A DNA stretch of 64,000 nt from Clostridiales bacterium UBA7568 (GCA_002479075.1 DLLG01000020.1:448-64447); one strand, 5' to 3'; numbered from the stretch's first letter, positions 7,868 to 17,228 are shown. Made by a program: numbers and translations. Notes: generated by a model from the letters alone, not told the origin.

Positions 7868-8597
7868 CATTTTTTTGTATCGCAAGCGGGTCAAAGAGCA
7901 AATAATCCGCCGAAACGAGATAAAAATCTATATCGGCATAATTTATTTTTGCGGGAGCGTCATAATTTCCGTGAATATGACCGTAATAGCAACGCCCGAT
8001 ACCGCCCCTGTAAAGCTCCATAATTATCTCATCGCACATATATCCCTTGAAGATTGCGGGGAAATGCAAAAATGCAAGAATTTCCTTTTTTTCGCCGCGT
8101 TCAGCCGCCGCGTCGCGCAGTTTTTTCGCCGCGTCGATGCTCATTTTCAGTCGCACGACCTCCCTTGCGATGATCTTTCTGTTGTCCGCTCCTCTCGCAA
8201 GGTTTTCCTTATCGTCGTTATACCAGCCGCGCGAGCCGCAGATGATAAAATCCTCCGTTTCAACGGCGTCATTCTGGAGAAACGTCATCGTTTCGTAGCC
8301 GCAGGAGGAGATGAAGTCACAGAGTTTTTTCTTTGTCTGCCAATAATAATCGTGGTTGCCCTTGAGCATAATTTTCTTTCCGGGAAGCGATTCGATAAAA
8401 TCAAAATCCGCTCTCGCCTCCTCCAGTGTCATCGCCCACGATATGTCTCCGGGAATAACGACGGTATCCTCCGCCGTTATCTTTCTTCTCCAGTTTTCTT
8501 CGATTTTTTCGTTATGACCGTTCCATCTCGCGCCGAAAATATCCATCGGCTTTTTGACCGTGCGCGAGAGATGAAGGTCGCCTATTGTATAAAGCAA
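7848..8597 (-). CDS. Calcineurin-like metallophosphoesterase
   Basis: The protein hydrolyses an unidentified phosphoester using a dinuclear metal centre. The metal-binding motifs of the family are visible: GDLHLS (D-x-H) near the N-terminus, GDISW, GNHDYYW, and late histidines in LHFPAIF and YGHIHG. The reading frame opens further upstream at a TTG, but a GAGGAGG site overlaps that codon. I therefore place the start at the TTG at 8597-8595, nine bases past the site; the protein then begins LYTIGDLHLS and has 249 residues. It resembles a group of about 240-residue phosphoesterases found in Clostridia. Its substrate is unknown. The tig promoter overlaps its 3' end. Confidence 0.85.
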   Translation of the reverse strand: MLYTIGDLHLSRTVKKPMDIFGARWNGHNEKIEENWRRKITAEDTVVIPGDISWAMTLEEARADFDFIESLPGKKIMLKGNHDYYWQTKKKLCDFISSCGYETMTFLQNDAVETEDFIICGSRGWYNDDKENLARGADNRKIIAREVVRLKMSIDAAKKLRDAAAERGEKKEILAFLHFPAIFKGYMCDEIIMELYRGGIGRCYYGHIHGNYDAPAKINYADIDFYLVSADYLLFDPLAIQKNVDIASK

Positions 8598-8735
8598 AGG
8601 CTTCTGCCTCCTCAAAAAATTTGTTTTTCTAAAATTTTGTCGGTTTCAAAACGGCATATTTCCGTCGTCTGCGGGGCAAACTTTGATTGCCTTCAAAAAG
8701 GCAAAACCGTGTTATGAAAGGACATCCCGAAAAGG

Positions 8736-8960
8736 ATGTGTGATATTGCAATGGAATTTGATAGAAAAGATACCCTCGGCAAGGATAAAGCCACCTGCAA
8801 GACCTGCAAAAAGAACGGCGGCGTCTCTTGCGACGTTACAAACTGCGTTTACCACGACGGCGACTGCACCTGCAAGGCAGACAAGATAAATGTCGGACCG
8901 AGCTATGCAACAAGCTGCACAGACACCGTCTGCGCAACCTTCAAGCAGAAAAATATCTGA
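8736..8960 (+). CDS. DUF1540 domain protein, small Cys-rich
   Basis: A 74-residue Cys-rich protein with the DUF1540 pattern: VSCDVTNCVYHDGDCTCKADKINVG followed by TSCTDTVCATF. The evenly spaced cysteines suggest metal binding. No function is established for the family, which is widespread in Firmicutes. The start is uncertain: the ATG at 8736 directly abuts an AAAAGG, while the in-frame ATG at 8751 lies 15 bases beyond it. A short hairpin (ACATCC/GGATGT, about 8721-8739) covers this region and could influence initiation. It is a lone plus-strand gene, and a weak hairpin (8965-8980) separates it from the convergent M19 gene. Confidence 0.8.
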   Translation: MCDIAMEFDRKDTLGKDKATCKTCKKNGGVSCDVTNCVYHDGDCTCKADKINVGPSYATSCTDTVCATFKQKNI

Positions 8961-8980
8961 ATTTTGCGGCGCAAGCCGCA

Positions 8981-9910
8981 TTACATATATTCTGAAACAA
9001 ACCTCGCCGCGTTGCGGAAAAATATGTCCTCTGCCGTGCCTTTGTCAACCCCTGCCGATAAAACCGCCTCATACAGTCGCGGCATATCGGAAACGTCCTT
9101 TATCTCCTCCGGCGGAGTTGCGCCGTCAAGATCGGCTCCTATGCAGACGCTTTTTTCAAGTCCGATGTCGAGATAGTGCATAATATGACGCACAGCGTCC
9201 GACAGATGCGCCGGGGCCGCACCCGAAAGAAAACCTCCGGCAAGGCAAACGCCGATGATTCCTCCCGCTCCGGAGATCTTTTTTGCGAGCTCATCTGTTA
9301 AATTCCGCCTGTGCGAGGTTATCGCGCGGGCGCTCGAATGACTTGCAATCGCGGGGATTTTACCGCTCTTGCAAAGCTCGATCGTCTCCTCCGCCATCCT
9401 GTCCGAAGCGTGCGAAACGTCAACCGCCATTCCCAGCTCCGAAAGCCTCCGGACGACCCTTCGCCCGAAGTCCGTAAGCCCGTTTTCCGTGTTATGCGCA
9501 CCGCCTATATCGCAATCGTCTTTCCAGACAAGCGTGAAAAACCTTGCTCCCGACGCATAAAGCGTATCAAGCCTTGAAATGTCGCCGCAGAGCAGCTTAC
9601 CGCCCTCGATTCCGAGGAAAATCGGGCGTTTGCCCGCGGAAAAAGCGTTTTTCATATCGGCGGACGAGCGACAGAAGCAAAACTGCGGGTTTTCCGCAAG
9701 CTCGTGCATTAAATTATCGTAGATCTTGAAAAAATTATCGTAACATTCCTGCCCCGAAAGGTCGTCCTGCGACCATATATCCATTATCTGCGCGTATTTT
9801 TCAAAGCCGCGAATTTTTTCCGCCGTTATGTGCGTCCCGCCGGACGCAAGCGGCGTTTTTCTTTTGTAAAGCTCAAAAGGGGTATCGCAATGAAGATCGA
9901 AACAGTTCAT
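8981..9910 (-). CDS. Membrane dipeptidase family protein (peptidase M19)
   Basis: A zinc-dependent dipeptidase of the amidohydrolase superfamily, 309 residues. The N-terminal LHCDTPF (H-x-D) supplies the first metal ligands. The bridging Glu is probably in GIEGGKLL. The later motifs AVDVSHASD and IASHSSARAI carry the remaining histidines of the renal-dipeptidase family, and CIGADLDG closes the barrel. Bacterial M19 enzymes hydrolyse dipeptides, often with a D residue at the second position. No signal peptide is visible, so it is probably cytoplasmic. It is the last gene of the minus-strand run from secA, about 30 bp after yraN. Confidence 0.9.
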   Translation of the reverse strand: MNCFDLHCDTPFELYKRKTPLASGGTHITAEKIRGFEKYAQIMDIWSQDDLSGQECYDNFFKIYDNLMHELAENPQFCFCRSSADMKNAFSAGKRPIFLGIEGGKLLCGDISRLDTLYASGARFFTLVWKDDCDIGGAHNTENGLTDFGRRVVRRLSELGMAVDVSHASDRMAEETIELCKSGKIPAIASHSSARAITSHRRNLTDELAKKISGAGGIIGVCLAGGFLSGAAPAHLSDAVRHIMHYLDIGLEKSVCIGADLDGATPPEEIKDVSDMPRLYEAVLSAGVDKGTAEDIFFRNAARFVSEYM

Positions 9911-9941
9911 TTCAGCCTCCGGAAGTAAGAATGAAAAGCCT

Positions 9942-10328
9942 TTATCCCGTCACGTTTTTTATATGTACAATTCCCTTTTCGGAAAGGGATTGCGCCCCGT
10001 CGTTTTCTTTTATATATACTTCGATTACGTCTATCCTCGGCTTTTTCGGGCATTTTGTCTCGTAAAGATACTGCCGCGCGCAGAGCGTCATATTTTCCAG
10101 CTTCTTTTTTGTGACAGCCGCCGCGGGTCTCCCGTAGCGCAGGGAAAACTCAGCGTCTGTCCTCGTCTTGACCTCAACAAAAAGGATTTCGCTCTCGTTT
10201 TCGCAGATGATGTCTGTCTCGATGTGTCCGAAATGGACGTTTCTTGCCGTTATCGAATATCCCTCTTTTTCAAGATATTCTGCGGCAAGATCCTCCCCGA
10301 AGGAACCGAATTTTCTGTTATTTTTCAT
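9942..10328 (-). CDS. yraN: YraN/UPF0102 family endonuclease-like protein
   Basis: A small protein with a restriction-endonuclease-like fold that is typically found beside rnhB, as here. Visible family motifs are FGEDLAAEYLEKEGY, the H-I-E-T-D segment (GHIETDIIC) and LFVEVKTR, which together resemble a PD-(D/E)xK nuclease core; the characteristic late sequence PRIDVIEVYI also follows. Its cellular role is not settled. Two starts are possible. The ATG at 10328 gives 128 residues and fits the family N-terminus, while the TTG at 10349 has an AAGGAG 11 bases upstream. Both overlap the end of rnhB, so translation is probably coupled. Confidence 0.88.
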   Translation of the reverse strand: MKNNRKFGSFGEDLAAEYLEKEGYSITARNVHFGHIETDIICENESEILFVEVKTRTDAEFSLRYGRPAAAVTKKKLENMTLCARQYLYETKCPKKPRIDVIEVYIKENDGAQSLSEKGIVHIKNVTG

Positions 10329-10932
10329 TGTTTTTCGCCCTGTCGACAAACGACAGAAAGCTCCTTCTGTGTTCCGGGCAAGGTCCGAGCCTTATGACCG
10401 TCTCCATATGCGCCTTTGTCGGATAGCCTTTATGTATCGCAAAGCCGTATTCCGGATACTTTTTGTCAAGCTCCAGACACTGACGGTCTCTTGTCACCTT
10501 TGCGATTATCGAAGCCGCCGCAATCGACCAGCTCCTCGAATCGCCCTTGACAACCGTCTCAACCGGAATTTCAAATCCCTTTGCGCGGTTGCCGTCTATA
10601 AGGGCAAAATCCGCCTTTTGCGGCAAAGCCTCAATTGCCCGCTTCATCGCAAGCATCGTTGCGCCGAGGATATTGTATTCGTCAATTTCCGCAGGGCTTG
10701 CCCAGGCAACCGCCCATATAGTCTTTTCCGTTATTATATCATATAGCTTTTCGCGCTTCTTTTCCGAGAGCTTTTTTGAATCGTCCAGCCCCTCGATTAT
10801 CAGCCCCTCGGGCATAATGACCGCGCCCGCTACGACGTTTCCCGCAAGCGGACCCCTGCCCGCCTCGTCAACGCCGCAGATGCTCGTATAGCCCTTTTCG
10901 CGCAAAGCGTTTTCAAATTCGTAGCTCGGCAT
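10318..10932 (-). CDS. rnhB: Ribonuclease HII
   Basis: RNase HII cuts the RNA strand of RNA-DNA hybrids and starts removal of single ribonucleotides misincorporated in DNA. The 204-residue protein shows the signature GVDEAGRGPLAG (the first catalytic Asp-Glu pair near residue 20), LDDSKKLSEKKRE, LIDGNRA, and KGDSRSWSIAAASIIAKVTRDR, which holds a further acidic residue. The start codon overlaps the stop codon of the upstream GTPase gene (shared base at 10932), and the 3' end overlaps yraN, so the three genes are translationally coupled. Confidence 0.97.
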   Translation of the reverse strand: MPSYEFENALREKGYTSICGVDEAGRGPLAGNVVAGAVIMPEGLIIEGLDDSKKLSEKKREKLYDIITEKTIWAVAWASPAEIDEYNILGATMLAMKRAIEALPQKADFALIDGNRAKGFEIPVETVVKGDSRSWSIAAASIIAKVTRDRQCLELDKKYPEYGFAIHKGYPTKAHMETVIRLGPCPEHRRSFLSFVDRAKNNEK

Positions 10933-11804
10933 TATTTTCTCCTCGGCCTTTCAAACGATATTCTTCCCATTTTCCCGCCGCGCAGCTCGTCAAGAAGCAT
11001 TTTCGCCGTGCGCGAAAAGTCAACCTCGCCCCCGCGGACAAGAAATCCTCTCTTTTTGCCGATGGCTTCAACCGTCTCCCAAGGCTGCGTCTCCTCGGAA
11101 ACCGCTTCCTCGCTTATGCCGTATCTTTCTATGAGCAGACGGGGATAAATATTCTTCATCCTGTCGCAAAGGACGGTCGCAAGCTCGTCCGTATCCATAA
11201 TATCGTCCTTGATTGCGCCCGTTATCGCAAGATTTTCGCCGACTCTGCGCTCATCGAACTTCGGCCACAAGACTCCCGGCGTATCGAGCAGATCAATGCC
11301 GATCGAAGTCGTCACCCATTGCTTGTTGAGCGTAACACCCGGTCTGTCCTCAACCTTTGCTTTTTTGTCCGCCGCAAGACGGTTTATAAGCGAGCTTTTG
11401 CCGACATTCGGAATACCGACGATCATCGCGCGCAGATGTCTGCCCTCCATCCCCTTGCCCTGCCAGCTTTGCAGCTTTTCCGCGCAGAGCCTGCGGGCAG
11501 CAGGAGCGATTTCCGAAATGCCCTCGCCGGTCTTGCAGTCATAAAAGAGGGCGTTCTCGCCGTTCTCCGCAAAATATCTTTTCCATTCCGCCGTAACGGA
11601 AGGATCCGCCTGCGAGCATTTGCTCAGAAGCACAAGGCGGGGCTTTGCGTCCGTCAGCCGCTTGATTTCGGGGTTCGCGGACGAAAGCGGTATCCTGCTG
11701 TCGCGTATTTCAATCGTCATATCTACTTTTTTCAGGTTTTCCGCAATCATACGGCGGGTCTTCGCCATATGTCCGGGAAACCATTGGATCTGTGTAGACG
11801 GCAT
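10932..11804 (-). CDS. rbgA: Ribosome biogenesis GTPase RbgA (YlqF)
   Basis: RbgA is a circularly permuted GTPase required for a late step of 50S ribosomal subunit assembly. The 290 residues match the family. The N-terminus has the typical IQWFPGHMAKTRRMI. The permuted G motifs appear in the order G4-G5-G1-G3: an NKxD-like position reads LLSKCSQAD, G1 is GIPNVGKSSLINRL, and G3 is DTPGVLWPKF. The change of the usual Asn in G4 to Ser (LSKCS) is worth noting but occurs in some homologues. The gene sits between lepB and rnhB, an arrangement common in Firmicutes. Confidence 0.96.
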   Translation of the reverse strand: MPSTQIQWFPGHMAKTRRMIAENLKKVDMTIEIRDSRIPLSSANPEIKRLTDAKPRLVLLSKCSQADPSVTAEWKRYFAENGENALFYDCKTGEGISEIAPAARRLCAEKLQSWQGKGMEGRHLRAMIVGIPNVGKSSLINRLAADKKAKVEDRPGVTLNKQWVTTSIGIDLLDTPGVLWPKFDERRVGENLAITGAIKDDIMDTDELATVLCDRMKNIYPRLLIERYGISEEAVSEETQPWETVEAIGKKRGFLVRGGEVDFSRTAKMLLDELRGGKMGRISFERPRRK

Positions 11805-11824
11805 ATATTGCCTTCCTCTCTTTT

Positions 11825-12460
11825 TTAATTTACCGCCGATTTTACGGCGCCTATCTTGTTCAGCGGGAACAGTCTGAAAACAACCTTGCCGAGAACCTCG
11901 TTTTCGCGGACAAGCCCGACGTATGTGCTTCTGCTGTCAGAGGATTCGTTGCGGTTATCGCCCATAACGAATATATATCCCTCCGGCACAGTCATCACGT
12001 CGCCGTCAAGATATGTCTCGTATATGGAATAATAGTCCTCCTTGTCCATCGCGGAGTTTCTGAAATATACATATCCGCTTTCGTCAAGGAGCTTCCCGTC
12101 AACTCTGACCTCCCATTTTTCAAAATTGATCGAAAGGGTCTGCCCGCCCGTTGCAATAACTCTCTTGACAAGCGGCGTTTCGAAATACCCGCCGTTCTGC
12201 TGAACAACGACTATATCTCCCTGCGTCGGCGTATAGAACATATTGCTTATTATAAGCAGCTGCCCGTCCGAAAGCGTCTTTTCCATAGACCTTCCGCGGA
12301 CCGTCGCAACACGCAGTATAAACGAAAGCATAACAACGACGATCGCCAGCGCAGAGACAAAAACCTCCGTCCAGTCATAGACGTCCGCCCTGAATTTATC
12401 CTTTTTTTCAAGCTCGGTCTCCTCGCTTCCGCCGAGACCGTTTTCAATATTATCGTTCAT
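11825..12460 (-). CDS. lepB: Signal peptidase I
   Basis: Signal peptidase I cleaves signal peptides from Sec-exported proteins on the outer face of the membrane. I place the start at the ATG at 12460, five bases after GGAGG, giving 211 residues; the frame extends upstream to 12481. One membrane segment (about residues 32-53) is followed by the catalytic Ser58 in VRGRSMEKTL and the catalytic Lys99 in LVKRVIATGG. The conserved box FVMGDNRNESSDSR is also present. It is co-transcribed with secA and two membrane-protein genes, a coherent export operon. Confidence 0.96.
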   Translation of the reverse strand: MNDNIENGLGGSEETELEKKDKFRADVYDWTEVFVSALAIVVVMLSFILRVATVRGRSMEKTLSDGQLLIISNMFYTPTQGDIVVVQQNGGYFETPLVKRVIATGGQTLSINFEKWEVRVDGKLLDESGYVYFRNSAMDKEDYYSIYETYLDGDVMTVPEGYIFVMGDNRNESSDSRSTYVGLVRENEVLGKVVFRLFPLNKIGAVKSAVN

Positions 12461-12477
12461 AATATCCTCCGAAAAAA

Positions 12478-13821
12478 TCATTTTCCCGTTTCGTTTTTTA
12501 TTCCGTCGCCCGTCCAGATGCAGAGCACAAGCATAACTATGCTCAAAAGCAGCCTCAGCACCCAGCCCATAGAAAACAGAGTGTTTATGTCTCCAAACGG
12601 AGCCGCAACAACGGAGACAACCGTCGCAAAGGCATATATTGTCTCAAAAACAAACGCAGCCGTCGCGCGCCTTTTCAGCTTTTTCTTTATCTCCGCATCC
12701 TGCTTGCCGGAAATCACATCCTCCCCGCTCCAGCCGACGCATTTTTCCGTCATATCGCAGATGCCCTGCCGCAGAGCGGAAAATATCATTATAATCAACG
12801 CCATCGAAACCGTCTCCGCAATCGCATAAGGCAGAAACGCAGGTAAAAAGCCCTCTGCCTCATATGGATACAGCCTGCCGAAAAACCCTTCGGCATAAAC
12901 ACAGCCGAAGATCATTGAAGCCGCAGAGACCGCCGAAAACGCACCGCAAAGAATATAAAGCTTCTTTTTGCCGGCGGAAAAGAGCTCTCCGGCGCAGGCA
13001 ATCGCAACCGCCGTTATTATTCCGAACACAAACTCCGGTATCAGCGGCTTTCCCCCGAACGGCACACCGCAGAGGAAGGGTATCGCCGCCGCGCTTACGG
13101 CGGCAAAACGACGGACGCTTCTCTTTTTTTGCAGAGAGGTGTTCGCTGCAATCTCGGCATTGTATTTTTCCTGCGCAAAAGAGACAAACTCCTCATCCGA
13201 GCGAAGCTCCCTCATACATTTCAGCGAGGTGACAAGCCAGACAATTCCGAGGACAAGCGAGACAACGGCGCACATAACCGTCATAACCCTTACGGCGGAA
13301 TCGACACTCGCCGCCCCTCCTCCGGAGACGATCTCCTCTTCCTTTTTTTCAAAAAACAGCGGCACGCAAAGCGGCAATATTGCAAGAGCAGAGCGGGCAA
13401 TCATAAATATTTCCGAAAATACGCCCGCTCCGGAGAATGCCTCCTCGTCTCCTCTGTCGCAAAGGCGGATGCGCAGATCGTCCATTCCGGAAAAGAGCTT
13501 TTTCATCGCAGGGACGATGAATATACATTCCAGAAGCCATACGGCGATCGCAAGCGAGAGCTTTGTAAAATCGTCCGCCGAGGGCGAAAAGAACATTGCA
13601 AAAAATCCGAAAAGACTGACCCAAGCCGCCTTTTCAAAGCCTTTTTTCGCTTCGTAAAGCTCAAGAAGAAGATCCGAGTATTTTCTGAGCCCGCCGAGTA
13701 TCAGCATAATACCGAAAATATCCGGCAGAACGTCGATTATGTTTATGCAGGGGTTGAAAAGGAAAATCATACCGACGGAGATCATCCGAAGACCCGAAGT
13801 TCTCCTTTTGGATTCCGTCAT
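12478..13821 (-). CDS. Multi-pass membrane protein of unknown function (N-terminus paralogous to next gene)
   Basis: A 447-residue protein with roughly ten hydrophobic segments and short charged loops. A strong AAGGAGG precedes the ATG at 13821, which overlaps the stop codon of the upstream gene by four bases. The N-terminal 70 residues (MIFLFNPCINIIDVLPDIFGIMLILGGL) align with those of the 220-residue neighbour (FMFPTIGNVDIMPDFIGFLIMLKGL), so the pair arose by duplication. I recognise no named family. The position between secA and lepB suggests a role in the membrane, but nothing in the sequence shows that it takes part in export. Confidence 0.7.
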   Translation of the reverse strand: MTESKRRTSGLRMISVGMIFLFNPCINIIDVLPDIFGIMLILGGLRKYSDLLLELYEAKKGFEKAAWVSLFGFFAMFFSPSADDFTKLSLAIAVWLLECIFIVPAMKKLFSGMDDLRIRLCDRGDEEAFSGAGVFSEIFMIARSALAILPLCVPLFFEKKEEEIVSGGGAASVDSAVRVMTVMCAVVSLVLGIVWLVTSLKCMRELRSDEEFVSFAQEKYNAEIAANTSLQKKRSVRRFAAVSAAAIPFLCGVPFGGKPLIPEFVFGIITAVAIACAGELFSAGKKKLYILCGAFSAVSAASMIFGCVYAEGFFGRLYPYEAEGFLPAFLPYAIAETVSMALIIMIFSALRQGICDMTEKCVGWSGEDVISGKQDAEIKKKLKRRATAAFVFETIYAFATVVSVVAAPFGDINTLFSMGWVLRLLLSIVMLVLCIWTGDGIKNETGK

Positions 13822-14480
13822 TTTTTCTCCTCCTTATCCTTGTTTTTCTTTTTTTCGATTATATCAAACGGGGTTGGAATTTTGTGCGCCTTGTCAGGCA
13901 TATCCTCTTCCCCCTCAAGACATATCCAGCGATAACAGGAGAGCAGGAGCGCGAGCATATAGCAAACGAACAGTACCTCCGCTATATAGCCTATGCGGAG
14001 CGTCCAGCTGAGCGTCCCGCTTATCGCCTCCCCTTCCGCCTTCGACGATATTGCGCCGACCGCGCCCGACCAGGCAAGCCGCCCGCCGAGTAGCATCAGT
14101 ACCGCAAGCGGCACCGCAGCCGCCCCTCTGAGGCGGATTTTCGGAAGCTCGGTCTCCGTCGCAATTTTTGAAATCGAGAGCGACAGGTTCACAGCATATG
14201 CGCAGAGGAACACCGCATACGAAATTCGCAGCACCTCGCCGACGGCGGAGGCGGAGATAATATCCAGCCAGCAGAACATCTGATATGCCCAGCTGACAAG
14301 CGAAAACAAAACTCCGAACATCGCAAGGCGTCTCGTCAGATCAAAGCAACGGCAGTGCTTATATGCGCAGGAAAGCCCCTTCAGCATTATCAAAAAGCCG
14401 ATGAAATCCGGCATTATATCAACATTTCCGATCGTCGGGAACATAAAGAGCCAGCCGAGCAGCATCCATCCGAAGCCCAT
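13818..14480 (-). CDS. Multi-pass membrane protein of unknown function (shorter paralogue)
   Basis: A 220-residue protein with about five to six hydrophobic segments and a Lys/Glu-rich C-terminus (EKKKNKDKEEKK). Its start lies 18 bp after the secA stop codon. Its first helices, with the motif VDIMPDFIGFLIMLKGL, match the N-terminus of the longer downstream protein. The downstream gene starts inside its stop codon region (4-bp overlap), so the two proteins are probably made in fixed proportion and may form a complex; that is inference. The function is not recognisable. Confidence 0.7.
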   Translation of the reverse strand: MGFGWMLLGWLFMFPTIGNVDIMPDFIGFLIMLKGLSCAYKHCRCFDLTRRLAMFGVLFSLVSWAYQMFCWLDIISASAVGEVLRISYAVFLCAYAVNLSLSISKIATETELPKIRLRGAAAVPLAVLMLLGGRLAWSGAVGAISSKAEGEAISGTLSWTLRIGYIAEVLFVCYMLALLLSCYRWICLEGEEDMPDKAHKIPTPFDIIEKKKNKDKEEKK

Positions 14481-14498
14481 AATTCTTCCTCCGTTTTA

Positions 14499-17228
14499 TC
14501 AGTTGTCCGAGCCTGCGTTTCTTCCGCAGCACTGCTTGTATTTCTTTCCGCTGCCGCAGGGGCAGGGATCGTTTCTGCCAATCTTTTCAGAGCTCTTTTT
14601 GACGACGGGCTGTCGCTTTTCGCCCTTTCCGCCTATATTTTTCAGCCCTGCATTCTTTGCAACGGCAGCCGCTCTGTTTTTCATTTCCTGCGCGGGAACG
14701 GCAAAGATTACGAATTTGACCGTCTCCTCGCGTATCTTTTCAACCATCTCGTCAAACATTTCGCTGCCTGCGATACGGTATTCCGTTATCGGGTTGCGCT
14801 GGGCAAGATACGAAAGACCGACGCCGTCGCGAAGATCGTCCATAGCGTCGAGATGCTCCATCCAGGCTCTGTCAACGGCGCGCAGAAGTGCCCAGCGGAT
14901 AACATCGCCGATCTTGTCTCCGAAGACGGTCTTCTGATGCTCATATGCGGAGCTTATTCTGCCGGAGAGAAGCTTTTCAAGCCCGTCTCTCGTTATGTCG
15001 CCGTCCTTATATCCCTGCTCCTCCTTCGAAAGAAGCCAGAAGAGGCGTTCCTTTGCGGCAGAAAGGTCAAAATGCCCGTCAAACTCGCAGAGGTCAAGGG
15101 CGGAGGGAACAACGCTCCCCGCCATCTCCTCAAAGGTGCCCGTCATATCCTTGCCGTCAAGAACCTCTCTGCGCTGCTTGTATATAACGGCTCTCTGCTG
15201 GTTCATTACGTCGTCATATTCGAGGACGGTCTTTCTTCTGTTGAAGTTTTCGCCCTCAAGTCTCTTCTGCGACGACTCTATCGTGTTTGAAATTATCTTC
15301 GCCTCGATCGGCTCGTCGTCCGGAAGACCGAGCCTGTCAACTATGCCGATGACCCTGTCCGAGCCGAACAGGCGCATCAGATCGTCTTCAAGCGAGAGGA
15401 AAAATCTGCTCTCGCCGGGGTCACCCTGACGTCCGGAACGACCGCGGAGCTGGTTATCGATTCGCCTGCTCTCGTGTCTCTCCGTGCCGAGGATAAACAG
15501 CCCTCCCGCCTCGCGGACCTTGTCTGCTTCGGGAGCAATCTCCTCCCTGAATCTGACAAGCGACTCTCTGTAAAGCTTTCTCGCCTCGCGGACGTTATCG
15601 TCAATATTCTCGCTCATTCCCGTCGCAAGGGAGATAACGTCGTCCTCATAGCCGGCTTTTTTCAGCTCGTTTTTCGCAAGGAACTCCGCGTTGCCGCCGA
15701 GCATTATATCCGTACCTCTGCCCGCCATATTGGTTGCGATTGTAACAGCGCCGTATTTTCCCGCCTGCGCAATTATCTCCGCCTCCCGCTTGTGCTGCTT
15801 TGCGTTGAGAACGTTGTGCGCAATGCCCTCTTTTTTCAGGAGGGCGGAAAGCACCTCGGATTTTTCAACAGAAACCGTACCGACGAGAACAGGCTGCCCT
15901 TTTTCGTGGCAGGTTTTTATCTGCCTGATTATTGCGCGGTATTTCGCTTCCGTGTTTTTATAAACAACGTCGTTGCGGTCAATTCTTATCATCGGCTTGT
16001 TCGTCGGCACTTCGACAACGTCCAGCCCGTAAATCTCGCGGAATTCGCTCTCCTCCGTCAGAGCCGTACCGGTCATACCGGAGAGCTTTGAATAAAGGCG
16101 GAACAGATTCTGATAGGTTATAGTTGCAAGGGTCTGGTTTTCGTTCTGAATATCAACCTTTTCCTTTGCCTCGATTGCCTGATGCAAGCCGTTTGAAAAA
16201 CGTTTCCCGGGCATAATTCTTCCCGTAAACGAATCGACTATCATAACCTTCCCGTCCGCAACAACGTAGTCAACGTCTCTTTTCATAACGCCGTGTGCGT
16301 GGAGAGCCTCGTTTATATAGTGATAGAGGGAGTTGTTTTCGGGGTCGGAAAGGTTTTCAACCTCAAAAAAGCTCTCTGCCTTTGCAATGCCCCTTGAGGT
16401 CAGAGTTGCCTTTTTGCCCTTCTCATCGACGATGTAATCCTCCGTAACATCCTCGTTATCGCTCTTTGTATCCATCTCCTTTACAACCTTTGCGCGCAGG
16501 CGACGGACAAACGCATCCGCTTTTTTGTATATATCGTTCGGCTTTTCGCCCATACCGGAGATGATAAGCGGCGTTCTCGCCTCGTCTATGAGGATCGAGT
16601 CAACCTCGTCGACTATCGCAAAATTGAGTTCTCTCTGAACAAGCGCACTCTTATCGACAGCCATATTGTCGCGAAGATAATCGAAGCCGAACTCGCTGTT
16701 CGTTCCGTAAGTAATGTCGGCTGCATATGCCCTCTGCTTTTCCTCTGTTGTCTGCTCCTGAAGAATAAGCCCCGTCGAAAGACCGAGGAAACCGTAAACC
16801 TTGCCCATCTCCTCGCTGTCGCGGCGGGCAAGATATTCGTTGACCGTAACTATATGCACGCCCTTTCCCGTCAGAGCGTTGAGGTATGCGGGCATAGTTG
16901 CAACGAGCGTCTTTCCTTCGCCCGTTTTCATCTCCGCAATTCTTCCCTGATGAAGAATTATTCCGCCGAGTATCTGAACCCTGTACGGCTTTTTTCCGAT
17001 GGCTCTCGCCGCCGCCTCTCTGACAGCCGCAAACGCCTCCGGCAGAATATCGTCAAGAGTCTCGCCTGCGGCAAGTCTCTTTCTGAATTCTGGCGTGACG
17101 GAGGAAAGCTCGCCGTCCGTCATAGCGGCGTACTTGTCCGAAAGAGCGTCCGTTTTATCAACGATCGGCATCAGCTTTTTTATCTGCCTGTCACTGTATG
17201 TTCCGAAGATTTTTTCAATCAAAGACAT
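14499..17228 (-). CDS. secA: Preprotein translocase ATPase SecA
   Basis: SecA is the ATP-driven motor that pushes unfolded preproteins through SecYEG. The protein has 909 residues. The first nucleotide-binding fold shows MKTGEGKTLVATMPAYLNAL (Walker A) and VDEVDSILIDEARTPLIISG (DEAD-like box). The preprotein-binding domain and the second fold with GRGTDIMLGG, HESRRIDNQLRGRSGRQGDPG and the scaffold helix follow. The C-terminal zinc-binding motif CPCGSGKKYKQCCG, which contacts SecB or phospholipids, is intact. An AAAGGAG site sits eight bases before the ATG. It heads an operon that also carries lepB. The upstream intergenic region (17229-17439) holds AT-rich possible promoter sequence, including a minus-strand TATAAT at about 17304-17299. 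Confidence 0.98.
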   Translation of the reverse strand: MSLIEKIFGTYSDRQIKKLMPIVDKTDALSDKYAAMTDGELSSVTPEFRKRLAAGETLDDILPEAFAAVREAAARAIGKKPYRVQILGGIILHQGRIAEMKTGEGKTLVATMPAYLNALTGKGVHIVTVNEYLARRDSEEMGKVYGFLGLSTGLILQEQTTEEKQRAYAADITYGTNSEFGFDYLRDNMAVDKSALVQRELNFAIVDEVDSILIDEARTPLIISGMGEKPNDIYKKADAFVRRLRAKVVKEMDTKSDNEDVTEDYIVDEKGKKATLTSRGIAKAESFFEVENLSDPENNSLYHYINEALHAHGVMKRDVDYVVADGKVMIVDSFTGRIMPGKRFSNGLHQAIEAKEKVDIQNENQTLATITYQNLFRLYSKLSGMTGTALTEESEFREIYGLDVVEVPTNKPMIRIDRNDVVYKNTEAKYRAIIRQIKTCHEKGQPVLVGTVSVEKSEVLSALLKKEGIAHNVLNAKQHKREAEIIAQAGKYGAVTIATNMAGRGTDIMLGGNAEFLAKNELKKAGYEDDVISLATGMSENIDDNVREARKLYRESLVRFREEIAPEADKVREAGGLFILGTERHESRRIDNQLRGRSGRQGDPGESRFFLSLEDDLMRLFGSDRVIGIVDRLGLPDDEPIEAKIISNTIESSQKRLEGENFNRRKTVLEYDDVMNQQRAVIYKQRREVLDGKDMTGTFEEMAGSVVPSALDLCEFDGHFDLSAAKERLFWLLSKEEQGYKDGDITRDGLEKLLSGRISSAYEHQKTVFGDKIGDVIRWALLRAVDRAWMEHLDAMDDLRDGVGLSYLAQRNPITEYRIAGSEMFDEMVEKIREETVKFVIFAVPAQEMKNRAAAVAKNAGLKNIGGKGEKRQPVVKKSSEKIGRNDPCPCGSGKKYKQCCGRNAGSDN

